Shown here: positions 1 through 7,591 of the stretch, in pieces
Position numbering within the stretch: position 1 is the first letter of the stretch
How the letters are laid out: each line of letters opens with the position of its first letter
DNA from: Winslowiella toletana
GTDB taxonomy: Bacteria; Pseudomonadota; Gammaproteobacteria; Enterobacterales; Enterobacteriaceae
Length of the DNA stretch: 64,000 nucleotides
Direction of reading: 5' to 3'
Assembly (NCBI RefSeq): GCF_017875465.1
Contig: NZ_JAGGMQ010000001.1
Location: 1,674,001 to 1,738,000, forward strand
Position numbers and translations under genes: made by a program
The notes under the pieces: model-generated
Databases searched by the model: none
Told to the model about the DNA's origin: nothing
Seen by the model: the letters and a program-made list of their open reading frames with translations, nothing else

Positions 1-11
1 TTCATAGTCAT
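1..11 (-). CDS. 5' end of an unidentified gene (partial, runs off left edge)
   Basis: Only the first codons are visible. On the minus strand an AGGAGG Shine-Dalgarno (19-24) sits 7 bases before an ATG at 11-9, and the next codons read T-M. The coding part lies outside the window, so no product can be named. Other ATGs at 16-14 and 5-3 are possible starts. Bases 12-309 contain no gene I can support. Confidence 0.4.
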
Positions 12-309
12 CTCATCCCCTCCTTATTTTGTTAATTCTGATAGTTGATTCCTGTTCACAGTATAACCGCTGCCCTTTTGCATCACACGCAATTTCTGGT
101 GCTCAGCACTTTGCGGACAATAATTCATTTATCCCGTGGCGCGTGCTCACACCCCGGCCACGCCTGCCCGCTTTGTGTAGTGGTTTTCATGCAGCTGCAT
201 GAACTCACCGAAGCCGCACCGGATCTGGCGCTAAAAAGGATCCAGACGAGGGATCCACTCATGCGAAACCATGCACAAATGCATGGTTTGTTAGTAGCGA
301 AAACGGGTT
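12..309. other. gap without a recognisable gene
   Basis: Between the left-edge gene and the immunity gene. An open frame on the plus strand (45-374) has no Shine-Dalgarno, an implausible composition rich in His, Cys and Arg, and runs antisense into the immunity gene, so I do not call it. The region should hold the promoter of the left-edge gene and the 3' end of the toxin-immunity transcript. I see no clear hairpin terminator. Confidence 0.5.
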
Positions 310-648
310 CTAAAAATGGGACAGCTCGGTGGAGTAGCCTTTGTCATGCATGTACTCAACGAGACGCTGGCTGACGATATCAAGCCATTCTTGTGCAGAC
401 ATTTCCCAGCGATCCGGCGCAAACTCACCACCATAACGAGCCAGTAGCACCTCACTTCTGTCAGCCTGGCCATTCAGCTCAGTCAAATTAGCCAGCAACA
501 TTCTTAAAGAAAAATCTGATGAGGTATTCAGATACTCATTAAGTAGATTGTCAAAATCGCAATTCTCATCAAAGATATCGCAATCCTGCCCAAAATAGAT
601 AATAACCAGATTATCCAGTTCACATGATTTTTCGATATTTGTATCCAT
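310..648 (-). CDS. CdiI-type immunity protein (cognate to the upstream RNase A-like toxin)
   Basis: 112 residues, strongly acidic, with no signal peptide or membrane segment. Near the N-terminus a segment reads LVIIYFGQDCDIF (about residues 14-26). This resembles the aromatic-QD signature of a family of contact-dependent growth inhibition immunity proteins. It starts at an ATG preceded by GAGGGAAGA, 9 bp after the toxin stop codon, in the usual toxin-then-immunity order. An acidic partner suits a basic nuclease domain. Inferred role: cytoplasmic binding and neutralisation of the toxin's RNase domain. The pairing rests on position and family resemblance. Confidence 0.75.
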   Translation of the reverse strand: MDTNIEKSCELDNLVIIYFGQDCDIFDENCDFDNLLNEYLNTSSDFSLRMLLANLTELNGQADRSEVLLARYGGEFAPDRWEMSAQEWLDIVSQRLVEYMHDKGYSTELSHF

Positions 649-657
649 TCTTCCCTC

Positions 658-1473
658 TCACGGCACCGGATATGCAGTTACAATATAGTAAGTCTTATTG
701 CCATATTGTTTAGCCTCAATAATCACCCTTACACCGTATGCTTTTTTAACGGCAGTAGTGCCTTTCTCTATATATCGCCCAACCGAAAAATAAAATCGAT
801 GTTCGAGGCGAAGTCTGGATCCCGGACGCATATATTTTAATGCGTTTTCAATCTGAAATCGTTTAAGCGTCAGCACCTCTGAAATCAGCAACTCAGCATG
901 TCGTGTATTCAGGAAAGTACTGGCGCGGGTTGGTGCACTTGGAGCGGTCAGCCGGGCTATCAACTGTTCCGATGTCTGACCTACGTGGCGCGATATGGTA
1001 TGTCCCAGCGCCCCGCCTTCATGCTCCGCCAGCCTAATCCGACCTGAGTATACCGATGCAATTCGCGCGGCACCTGCAGCACTGGCGAAAGCCAGCGGAA
1101 CCAGCAAATCAACAGTAACACCAACTTTATATGCCGTTGCGGCATCAGCCCCAAGTTGCTCAGCGGCCAATTTAGCCAGCTCAGCTGTAGCTGTCTGCGA
1201 TTCACGACCGGTAATAACCTGGTTTAACGATGTCCTGATTGTATCAAGACTGTGCGCTCCAACTACCACGCACCCCGCCTTGGTTATCATTGTTGGTTCA
1301 GGCACAACGCATAGCGCACCAGCGCCAAACGATTCCACAACACCGCCAACTACACCCAGCCCACCCCAAAGGCGGTTACTCCAGGTTTCGCCTTCACTCA
1401 CCGTTTTCTTATGCAGTATTGCTGCCATTTGTACCGGTGATACAGCTAATGTTAATCCCTCATTTTCATTCAT
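658..1473 (-). CDS. polymorphic toxin with C-terminal RNase A-like domain
   Basis: 271 residues from ATG at 1473 (AAGGA seven bases upstream; a TTG six bases earlier is less likely). Residues 1-140 are an alanine/glycine/valine-rich region with hydrophobic stretches (about 38-72 and 118-142), a type of N-terminus seen on cargo effectors of enterobacteria. Residues about 147-271 match the bacterial RNase A-like toxin domain: H151-E-G-G, R162-H163-V-G, A184-S-T-F, and the terminal T266-A-Y268-P. In the Yersinia kristensenii CdiA-CT of this fold the reported catalytic set is His, Arg (+11), Thr, Tyr (+2). Here H163, R174, T266 and Y268 reproduce that spacing. Expected activity is cleavage of RNA in the target cytoplasm. 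There is no long filamentous-haemagglutinin part, so delivery by a type VI secretion system is more likely than CDI, but no secretion genes are in the window. Confidence 0.82.
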   Translation of the reverse strand: MNENEGLTLAVSPVQMAAILHKKTVSEGETWSNRLWGGLGVVGGVVESFGAGALCVVPEPTMITKAGCVVVGAHSLDTIRTSLNQVITGRESQTATAELAKLAAEQLGADAATAYKVGVTVDLLVPLAFASAAGAARIASVYSGRIRLAEHEGGALGHTISRHVGQTSEQLIARLTAPSAPTRASTFLNTRHAELLISEVLTLKRFQIENALKYMRPGSRLRLEHRFYFSVGRYIEKGTTAVKKAYGVRVIIEAKQYGNKTYYIVTAYPVP

Positions 1474-1542
1474 TTTCAAATCCTTTTAGCTGTGAATATG
1501 AATTTTGAATGAAAGTAAGGGTATTCCCAAAAAAGAATTCAA

Positions 1543-1767
1543 TCAACCAAACGGAATACGAATAACGCCTTGCTGCGCTCTTTGTTCAACATTGCCGTCG
1601 TCAAAAATATTTTTTACTACAGCTCGGTTAACTGAGAACGCACTTTTACGTGATGGTGTCATACGTTCAGTTGATACAGCGCTGGCCGCCAGCTGCCCTA
1701 CTTCAGCCATGGTTTTCATAACGTAAACCGGTAACGCACCAGTCAGGGGCAGAACATGATCAGTCAT
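1543..1767 (-). CDS. small protein of unknown function, coupled to the DUF1493 gene
   Basis: 74 residues, start ATG at 1767, overlapping the end of the DUF1493 gene by 8 bases, so translation is probably coupled. The sequence is soluble-looking, with a basic central part (MTPSRKSAFSVNRAVVKNIF, about residues 36-55) and no signal peptide or membrane helix. I do not recognise a family. The pairing suggests one transcript with DUF1493. It could be a full small gene or the remnant of a longer one. Confidence 0.55.
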   Translation of the reverse strand: MTDHVLPLTGALPVYVMKTMAEVGQLAASAVSTERMTPSRKSAFSVNRAVVKNIFDDGNVEQRAQQGVIRIPFG

Positions 1768-2083
1768 ATAGCCATTTTCCGGCCTTCACCGATTCAACAA
1801 ACATACTGACAGTCAGTGCTTTTTTATCCTGCTCTGGCGCTTTTTTTGAAAAGAAGCCTTTTGTTTTCCACGGGTAGTAATGATGAAGGGTGAAACTGCT
1901 TCCATCTGTACCGAATTGCCCGAAAACAACTTCTGCCGTCTGCTCAATATCATCAGCTTCAAAGGTATCCTGAAGCGGCGAGCGCTCATCAATTTCTATT
2001 TTGCGAAAAGTAATAGTCGTGACCAGTGGCAGCTTTTTAAGTATCACTGCAACGATTTCGTCGTCTGATAAGACCCCCACCAA
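1760..2083 (-). CDS. DUF1493 family protein
   Basis: About 107 residues. The pattern is typical of DUF1493: an acidic segment (FEADDIEQTAEVVFGQFGTD) that resembles an acyl-carrier-type helix region, then an aromatic turn (LHHYYPW) and a C-terminal L-T-V-x-M-F-V-E-S-V-K-A-G-x-W motif. The function of the family is unknown. The start is TTG at 2083 or GTG at 2080; AAGGAT lies 5-8 bases upstream and no in-frame ATG is available nearby. It is the first gene of a two-gene unit with the 74-residue protein and lies in an accessory stretch beside a toxin gene. Confidence 0.7.
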   Translation of the reverse strand: MVGVLSDDEIVAVILKKLPLVTTITFRKIEIDERSPLQDTFEADDIEQTAEVVFGQFGTDGSSFTLHHYYPWKTKGFFSKKAPEQDKKALTVSMFVESVKAGKWLYD

Positions 2084-2416
2084 AGTTTATCCTTTTCAGT
2101 AAAACATCCAAACCCAACTGGCAATAGTTTTTTAATGCTTATCCCCAGACATTCCTGAAGCATCCTTGTCAGCTTCTTTCCCCCCAACTACAATCACTAT
2201 ACGTAACGAAAGGAACATGCAATGTCAGGAACAACCCCCAATGCCAGAGTTACACGCTGAATTTAATATAGCTTCCTGTTAACTGAATCAGGAATATAAA
2301 CCTCTTGTGCGTTTATACTAACAAGCAGGGCAGCGCTTACTATTTAGTCCGCAACAACTTTCGCACTGACTTTACTATATTTAAAAAAAGGTGCTCATGG
2401 ATTATGCCTGCAACAT
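2084..2416. other. gap without a recognisable gene
   Basis: AT-rich non-coding stretch between the DUF1493 gene and the hok locus. It must hold the promoter for the DUF1493 pair, but I see no strong paired -35/-10 boxes or known operator. No open frame here has a Shine-Dalgarno or family resemblance. Confidence 0.5.
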
Positions 2417-2418
2417 CC

Positions 2419-2450
2419 AACGGGCGGGGACCTGCCCCGCCGTTGGGTTG
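2419..2450 (-). terminator. strong hairpin just downstream of hok
   Basis: On the minus strand a GC-rich stem of about 12 bp (CCAACGGCGGGG against CCCCGCCCGTTGG, one bulged base) with a short loop follows within a few bases of the extended hok stop codon (TAA at 2453). There is no long T tract, so it may act as a 3'-end stabiliser or a processed end of a stable hok mRNA rather than a classic terminator. Confidence 0.55.
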
Positions 2451-2452
2451 CC

Positions 2453-2605
2453 TTACCTGATGGATTCGCAGGCCAGCCTGGCGACAACCTCTCACCCTCC
2501 GTATTTAACAGACATTTCACAGAGAGAACCTCGCGTTATAAACGTAAACGAAAAGAAAGTTACGTATATAAATACCACGCTAAGTAAAAGTAGTTTTGCT
2601 GCCAT
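2453..2605 (-). pseudogene. hok/gef-family type I toxin with an in-frame TGA
   Basis: Start ATG at 2605 with AAGGAG six bases upstream. The frame reads MAAKLLLLSVVFIYVTFFSF..., a single membrane helix, then the family hallmark TRGSLCEMSVKYGG. It stops at TGA (2494-2492). Past that codon the same frame continues EVVARLACESIR and ends at TAA. This matches the standard Hok C-terminus (REVAAF.A.ES.), so the TGA stands where Hok has arginine, most simply a CGA-to-TGA change. With that residue the protein would be exactly 50 residues, the family length. Hok proteins depolarise the inner membrane. The visible product is 37 residues and lacks the periplasmic tail. A longer in-frame extension upstream (ATG at 2680) is probably not used, given the good Shine-Dalgarno at 2605. 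Sequencing error and stop-codon read-through are alternatives. Confidence 0.8.
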
Positions 2606-2658
2606 CTTTGGCTCCTTCTTCCATTGCTTTTCAGCGGAGAAAAGGCTACCTTTATGTT

Positions 2659-2712
2659 GTCGGCATAAGGGTGGCCTCACTTGGTTTAAAATCAGGTGGG
2701 GCCTTTATCTTT
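2659..2712 (+). ncRNA. sok-like antisense RNA of the hok locus
   Basis: Plus-strand, antisense to the leader of the hok mRNA. A promoter with TTGCTT (2624-2629) and TACCTT (2647-2652), 17 bp apart, would start near 2659. The RNA would end at a hairpin (2673-2703, GGCCTCACTTG against CAGGTGGGGCC with two G-U pairs) followed by a T-rich tail. A length of about 54 nt agrees with Sok RNAs, and the position over the upstream leader/mok region is the standard arrangement. The exact 5' end is inferred. Confidence 0.65.
2673..2712 (+). terminator. terminator of the sok-like RNA
   Basis: An 11-bp stem with two G-U wobbles, loop GTTTAAAAT, followed by TTTATCTTT: a rho-independent terminator on the plus strand. 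Confidence 0.65.
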
Positions 2713-2992
2713 CTGTCCCTTACATATGCTCAGGACAAAAAAATCCAGAGCACCCGCCAGGCGGGTTTACCTTATTGAATCTATTGCGTGAGCGGGAATT
2801 TATAAAATATGAATCAGATCTGATAACTATGTAATATTTATGATAAAGCAATTACAAATAAATATAGTATTTAAAATTATTCAACACACAATTATTTACC
2901 CCTAAGAAATACTGCATTAATCAGCCGCAAAACATTCTCCTCTCACCAGATTCTGCTACTATGCCATTTTTCGCTGATTACGACAGAACGCT

Positions 2993-3955
2993 ATGTCCCC
3001 GACTCCTTTATTACGTGCGGTTGTTCGTCAGTTTGGTATTGCAGCGCACTGCGTCGAGCTTGAGCAGTATAATGATCGCTCGCCGTCACCCGGCAATATT
3101 GCCGTACATATGCGGTTAGCGGCCATCAATCCCTCTGATTTGATTACCATCTCGGGCGCCTATCCCACCCGCACTCAATTACCTTTTATTCCTGGTTTTG
3201 AAGGGGTTGGCAGCGTGGCTTCCGCCGCAGGCAACCAGCGGGTGCTGCCGCTTGGGACTGCCGGAGCATGGCAGCAGATCAAATACAGCGATCCAGCCTG
3301 GTGTTTCCCGGTGCCGGACTGGCTCTCCGACGAGCAGGCCGCCACCAGCTATGTCAATCCAATGACGGCATGGATGATGCTAACCGAAGCCGTGCATTTG
3401 CCTGCTGGCGCAAAGCTGGCGATCAATGCGGCGAACTCCGCGATCGGTCTGATGCTGTTAAAAATGGCAAAACGTCTGCAACTGGATGTGGTGGCAATTG
3501 TGCGTAGTCAGCAGGCGGCGCAATCTCTGGATGCTGCATCAGTGATGATTATGGCCTCTGCAGAAGATCGACATGCTGCGCAGGCGTTAAAAGCTGCCGG
3601 AGGCGTCGATGCGGTGCTGGATTGTATCGGTGGCAATAGCGCGCTTACGCTGGCAACCGCGCTTAAACCGGGTGGTAAGTTTATCTCCTATGGCCTGCTT
3701 TCCGGGCAGGCGATTCCTAACGCCTTCTGGTTGCAACGTCCGGATATCGATTTTTGTTATTTCCATCTCAGGCAGTGGATCCATCAAGCCAGCCAGCCGC
3801 AGATTGCCGCCAGACTGGATGAAGTGTTTGCGCTAATCCGCGATGGTGTGGCCACTACTCGTATTGCCGCCATCTTCCCACTGGCAGAAATCACCGAAGC
3901 GCTGCATTTTTATCAGCAACAACGTCACACAGGCAAGATACTGATTCAGTGTTAA
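2993..3955 (+). CDS. MDR-superfamily zinc-independent NAD(P)H oxidoreductase (2-enoyl thioester reductase/quinone reductase-like)
   Basis: 320 residues, ATG at 2993. The GroES-like N-terminal domain contains A-A-I-N-P-S-D-L (about 43-50) and PGFEGVGSV (about 66-74). It lacks the Cys/His ligands of catalytic zinc and the structural four-cysteine lobe, so it is not a metal-dependent alcohol dehydrogenase. The Rossmann half has A-N-S-A-I-G-L in place of the usual glycine-rich loop, then DAVLDCIGG and K-P-G-G-K-F-I-S-Y-G. This layout fits mitochondrial-type enoyl-thioester reductases and quinone reductases, which use NADPH. It stands alone between the hok locus and the sugar-acid operon. The substrate cannot be told from sequence. 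Confidence 0.8.
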   Translation: MSPTPLLRAVVRQFGIAAHCVELEQYNDRSPSPGNIAVHMRLAAINPSDLITISGAYPTRTQLPFIPGFEGVGSVASAAGNQRVLPLGTAGAWQQIKYSDPAWCFPVPDWLSDEQAATSYVNPMTAWMMLTEAVHLPAGAKLAINAANSAIGLMLLKMAKRLQLDVVAIVRSQQAAQSLDAASVMIMASAEDRHAAQALKAAGGVDAVLDCIGGNSALTLATALKPGGKFISYGLLSGQAIPNAFWLQRPDIDFCYFHLRQWIHQASQPQIAARLDEVFALIRDGVATTRIAAIFPLAEITEALHFYQQQRHTGKILIQC

Positions 3956-4161
3956 ACCTGCACACACCTCCCGTCAAACGGTACTGCTTCACTATGTGAA
4001 GCATTATGTCGTCGTTTTTTATGAGTACTCTCACGTAACCATACACGGCAATGGCAACACTTCTCTGTACCGATACACTCCAGCTACGTTTCAGGTAAAG
4101 AGTCATAACCTGGTTCCGACACACAGACACGTATAAGGGCAGAACTCTCTGCGCAGGCAGT

Positions 4162-4180
4162 GGTAAATAATCTATTTACC
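4162..4180. promoter_or_regulatory. 19-bp palindrome, candidate operator of the sugar-acid operon
   Basis: GGTAAATA-ATC-TATTTACC is a perfect 8-bp inverted repeat with a 3-bp spacer. It ends two bases before the Shine-Dalgarno (GGAGG) of the transporter gene. An operator in that place would block transcription or early elongation. The likely binder is the IclR-type regulator at the end of the cluster. I found no second copy in front of that regulator, so the assignment is inference. Confidence 0.5.
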
Positions 4181-4190
4181 TGGAGGAAAA

Positions 4191-5513
4191 GTGGACAATT
4201 CCAATACGCAAAGCGCCGGACATTATCAGGGCGCTACAGACAAGAACACGGCGGGAAGAACCCGAAAAATAATGCTTTCTGCCGGTATCGGACATTTTAT
4301 TGAGTGGTTTGATTTTGGTCTGTACGGCACGCTAGCGGCGATTATTGCCAGCAATTTCTTTGCCAGTGGTGATCCCGCAGTAGCATTATTAAAATCTTTT
4401 GCCGTCTTTGGTTCCGGCTTTCTGATGCGTCCACTTGGTGGTCTTTATTTCGGTTCGATGGGTGATCGGCTGGGGCGCAGAAAGGTACTCGTCACCGTTA
4501 TCGTTATTACTTCATTCTCAACATTTATTATGGGTATTTTACCGACCTATCATCAGGTTGGTATTGTTGCCCCGACATTACTGGTGTTAACACGTTTATT
4601 ACAGGGATTTGCTGCTGGCGGTGAAAGTTCCGGTGTGATTACTTATCTGGCGGAAAGCGCCAAACCTCATCGCCGGGCCACGCTCACCTGCTGGAGTGAG
4701 AACTTCAGCTTTATGGCCTTTGTATGCGGTTCAGGTCTGGTTCTGCTGTTAACTCACACGCTTGGTGAGCCAGCGATGAATGACTGGGGCTGGCGTATCC
4801 CGTTCTTACTTGCCGCCCCGCTTGGCCTCGGTGGCTTATATATGCGCCGCAATATGGAAGACTCCGCCGAGTTTCATAAACTGAAAAGCAGCGGGAAAAT
4901 TGATAAATCTCCGTTGCGTACATCTCTGCGCACCTCGGGTAAAGCGTTGCTGTTCTGTGTCGGCTTTGTGGTGGTGAAAGCGGTAAGTAGCTGGGTGTTA
5001 CAGTCATTTATGCCCGGTTATCTGTCGACCCATCTGCATTACAGTCGTACCGACTCCTATTTAATTACCACTCTGGGTTTATTAAGCGTCGCGATTTGCA
5101 TGCCATTTACCGGTTATCTCTCTGACCGTATTGGTCGCCGCCCGGTGATGCTGCTGGGATGTGGCGGATTTATTTTGCTGACTTATCCGGCGATGCTGTT
5201 AATGACCCAGGGCTCAGTCGCCACCTCCGTGGGCGCCATGAGCATGCTTGGCATATTTGTTGCCTTATTCAATGGTGGTTGTGGCGCAGCAATGGTGGAG
5301 TTATTTCCGACAGCGATCCGTTACGGCAGTATTGCCATCGCCTATAACATGACAGTAGCCCTCTTTGGCGGTGTTACCCCACTGGCCTCAGCCTCACTTA
5401 TCTCCTTTACCGGCGACCCGTTATCCCCTGCATATTATGTGATGGCGACTGCGGTTATTTCTTTTATTGCCGTACTTATGTGTAAAGAGACCGCCGGCAA
5501 GATCCTTGATTAA
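4191..5513 (+). CDS. MFS transporter, metabolite:H+ symporter (MHS) type
   Basis: 440 residues with a GTG start, fixed by GGAGG six bases upstream. About twelve hydrophobic segments. The first cytoplasmic loop has the MFS signature in the form G-D-R-L-G-R-R-K, repeated in the second half as SDRIGRRP. The segment G-F-A-A-G-G-E-S-S-G-V with the following L-A-E-S-A is characteristic of the ShiA/ProP/KgtP branch, which takes up organic acids and betaines with protons. As first gene of an operon for sugar-acid breakdown it probably imports the pathway's substrate. Confidence 0.85.
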   Translation: MDNSNTQSAGHYQGATDKNTAGRTRKIMLSAGIGHFIEWFDFGLYGTLAAIIASNFFASGDPAVALLKSFAVFGSGFLMRPLGGLYFGSMGDRLGRRKVLVTVIVITSFSTFIMGILPTYHQVGIVAPTLLVLTRLLQGFAAGGESSGVITYLAESAKPHRRATLTCWSENFSFMAFVCGSGLVLLLTHTLGEPAMNDWGWRIPFLLAAPLGLGGLYMRRNMEDSAEFHKLKSSGKIDKSPLRTSLRTSGKALLFCVGFVVVKAVSSWVLQSFMPGYLSTHLHYSRTDSYLITTLGLLSVAICMPFTGYLSDRIGRRPVMLLGCGGFILLTYPAMLLMTQGSVATSVGAMSMLGIFVALFNGGCGAAMVELFPTAIRYGSIAIAYNMTVALFGGVTPLASASLISFTGDPLSPAYYVMATAVISFIAVLMCKETAGKILD

Positions 5514-5537
5514 AGATAACAATAACGGGAGTGCAGT

Positions 5538-6701
5538 ATGAAAATCGTTGATATCCAGTGTTTCCCCCTGAAGATAAAACCACAGGATATTTATCTGGGC
5601 GGTAAAACAGATGACAGCCTGCCAGATTATTATTATCGCGATGAATATCGTTGTGTCTATTCACGCAAAATGGAAACCTGTCTGATAAAAATCACCGCAG
5701 ATAACGGCCTGGTTGGCTGGGGAGAAGCACTGGCGCCAGTGGTGCCGCATATTGTTGCGGAGATTATTAATCATCTTTTTAAACCGTTACTGCTGGGTGC
5801 CAGCCCTTTCGACAGCAATGTTCTGGGGGCTAAAATGTATGACTCCATGCGCGACCGTGGTTATATCACTGGCTATCAGGTGGATGCGATTGCTGCGGTG
5901 GATATTGCGCTATGGGATTTAAAAGGCAAATGTCTCGGTTTGCCGGTCTGGCAGCTGTTGGGTGGCGCCTGGCGTCAGTCGGTGCCCTGCTATGTCTCCG
6001 GATTACCGCAAGCGGAACTTGAGCAGCGCTGCGAGCTGGCCATAAGCTGGCGTGAACGCGGTTTTACCGCCATCAAACTGGCGCTTGGTTACGGAGTGGC
6101 GGAAGACGTCAGAAATGTACGCGCAATTCGCGCGGCGGTCGGTGATGACATTGCGCTGTTTCTTGATGCCCACTGGAACTATAGCGTTAGCGAAGCCTGC
6201 GACCTGCTGGAGGAACTTAAACCCCTTGGCCTGCGTTTTCTTGAAGCGCCCTTACTGCCGGAGGATGTGGCGGGCCATCGTGAGCTGCGTCAGAAATCCA
6301 GCGTTGCCATCGCCCTCGGCGAAACCGAACGTACCCGTTATCAGTTCCGCCCCTTTATTGAGCAGCGGGCGGTAGATATTTTGCAGCCCGATGTCGGACG
6401 CACCGGCATCAGCGAACTGATGCGTATTGCCTCACTGGCGGAAACCCACAACCTGAAGGTTGCTCCGCATCTCAGCGTCGGCCTGGCGCCCTGCATCGCC
6501 GCATCCATCCACGTCGCCGCGGCCCTGCCCAATCTCTTTATGCTGGAGTTTCAGCCGCCGGTATTTGCCGTGGCAAACAGCCTGCTGCATACCCCGCTGG
6601 TTTGCGCCGAGGGCCACTACCAGCTGCCGTCGGGCGCAGGCCTCGGCATCGAAATCAATGAAGACGTGGTACAAGAACATCTCTGGAGCCCATCATGCTA
6701 A
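5538..6701 (+). CDS. enolase-superfamily sugar acid dehydratase (mandelate racemase/muconate lactonising type)
   Basis: 387 residues, ATG preceded by GGGAG. It has the N-terminal capping domain and an alpha/beta barrel. Metal ligands are D210 (F-L-D-A-H), E236 (F-L-E-A-P) and E262 (A-L-G-E-T). D285 and H311 (A-P-H-L-S-V) form the His-Asp dyad of the MR subgroup. At the end of the second strand the sequence is K180-L-A-L, so only one of the two lysines of the usual KxK is present. H212 lies two residues after the first ligand, a position that carries a catalytic histidine in galactonate/mannonate-type dehydratases. Expected reaction: loss of water from an aldonic acid to a 2-keto-3-deoxy acid. 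The kinase and aldolase downstream fit that; the exact sugar acid is unknown. Confidence 0.8.
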   Translation: MKIVDIQCFPLKIKPQDIYLGGKTDDSLPDYYYRDEYRCVYSRKMETCLIKITADNGLVGWGEALAPVVPHIVAEIINHLFKPLLLGASPFDSNVLGAKMYDSMRDRGYITGYQVDAIAAVDIALWDLKGKCLGLPVWQLLGGAWRQSVPCYVSGLPQAELEQRCELAISWRERGFTAIKLALGYGVAEDVRNVRAIRAAVGDDIALFLDAHWNYSVSEACDLLEELKPLGLRFLEAPLLPEDVAGHRELRQKSSVAIALGETERTRYQFRPFIEQRAVDILQPDVGRTGISELMRIASLAETHNLKVAPHLSVGLAPCIAASIHVAAALPNLFMLEFQPPVFAVANSLLHTPLVCAEGHYQLPSGAGLGIEINEDVVQEHLWSPSC

Positions 6702-7591
6702 AAGGTAACGTACCGATTCTGGCCACCGCATTTGACCTGCAGGGTGAAGTGGATATCCCCTCCATCCGCAAACTGGTGGCATTTCTGCTGCGACAAGGCA
6801 TCGATGGCCTGGCGCTGTTTGGTAATGCTTCCGAAGGTTATGCCCTCACTGGCGCCGAAAAACAGACTATTTTCTCTGCGGTGAAGGAGATGACGGCGGA
6901 TTTACCGCTGGTGGTTGCGGCGGGTGGTGCTTCCAGTCAGGTAGCCATTGAAGAGATTAAGCTGGCAGAGCGCATGGGGGCACAGGTGGCGATGGTCAAT
7001 CCACCGTCAGTGGTAAAGCCCGGACCGGAGGAGATTTTCCGCTTCTATCGCGATATCTGCGCACAGTGCGATATTGAAATTATGATTCAGGATGCACCGA
7101 TGATGACTGGAGTAACTCTGCCGGTCGCCACCCTGGTCAGCCTGTGCCAGACCTTTCCGCAGATTCGTTATATCAAAGTTGAACAACCACCAACAACCCT
7201 GAAAATCAGTCAGTTAAAACAGGCTTTAGCTGATGATATTGGCCTGTTCGGTGGTCTGAATGCCGGATTTCTTTATGAAGAGCTGGCGCGCGGCATTATC
7301 GGAACTATGCCCGCCTGTGAATTTCCTGATGTCATTAATCGCATTCTTGCTGCCTGGCAGCATGATCGGCAGCAGGCTCGTGAGATCTTCTATCGTTACC
7401 TGCCCTTGTTACGCTACGGCGTCCAGCCTGGAATTGGCGTTGCCATCCATAAAACGATTATTTATCAGGCGGGACTGTTCGCCACCGACAGGGTGCGCGA
7501 TCCGGCAAAACGCATCGATGACCAGACGCGGGAAGAGCTGCGCCAGATAACTGATTATCTGCCGCTGGCGATACTGGAGGCGGCAAAATGA
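6695..7591 (+). CDS. DapA/N-acetylneuraminate lyase family aldolase or dehydratase
   Basis: 298 residues, overlapping the end of the enolase-family gene by 7 bases. It has the family Schiff-base lysine K161 (I-R-Y-I-K-V-E) and a substituted pyruvate-binding loop F-G-N-A-S-E-G (42-48). The catalytic tyrosine motif (normally Y-N-x-P) is replaced by I-Q-D-A-P (131-135). Lyases such as NanA and DapA need this tyrosine. Its absence, with Q-D in its place, is as I recall a feature of family members that dehydrate 2-keto-3-deoxypentonates. It may therefore remove water or act on a different keto-acid than the kinase/aldolase branch that follows. Confidence 0.75.
   Translation: MLKGNVPILATAFDLQGEVDIPSIRKLVAFLLRQGIDGLALFGNASEGYALTGAEKQTIFSAVKEMTADLPLVVAAGGASSQVAIEEIKLAERMGAQVAMVNPPSVVKPGPEEIFRFYRDICAQCDIEIMIQDAPMMTGVTLPVATLVSLCQTFPQIRYIKVEQPPTTLKISQLKQALADDIGLFGGLNAGFLYEELARGIIGTMPACEFPDVINRILAAWQHDRQQAREIFYRYLPLLRYGVQPGIGVAIHKTIIYQAGLFATDRVRDPAKRIDDQTREELRQITDYLPLAILEAAK

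Noticed and set aside
45..374. 109-residue plus-strand open frame at the left edge
   Set aside because: No Shine-Dalgarno, odd composition, and its 3' end is antisense to the immunity gene.
2391..2834. 147-residue plus-strand open frame across the hok/sok region
   Set aside because: Antisense to hok, whose start, motif and hairpins are clear; translated sequence has no protein-like features.
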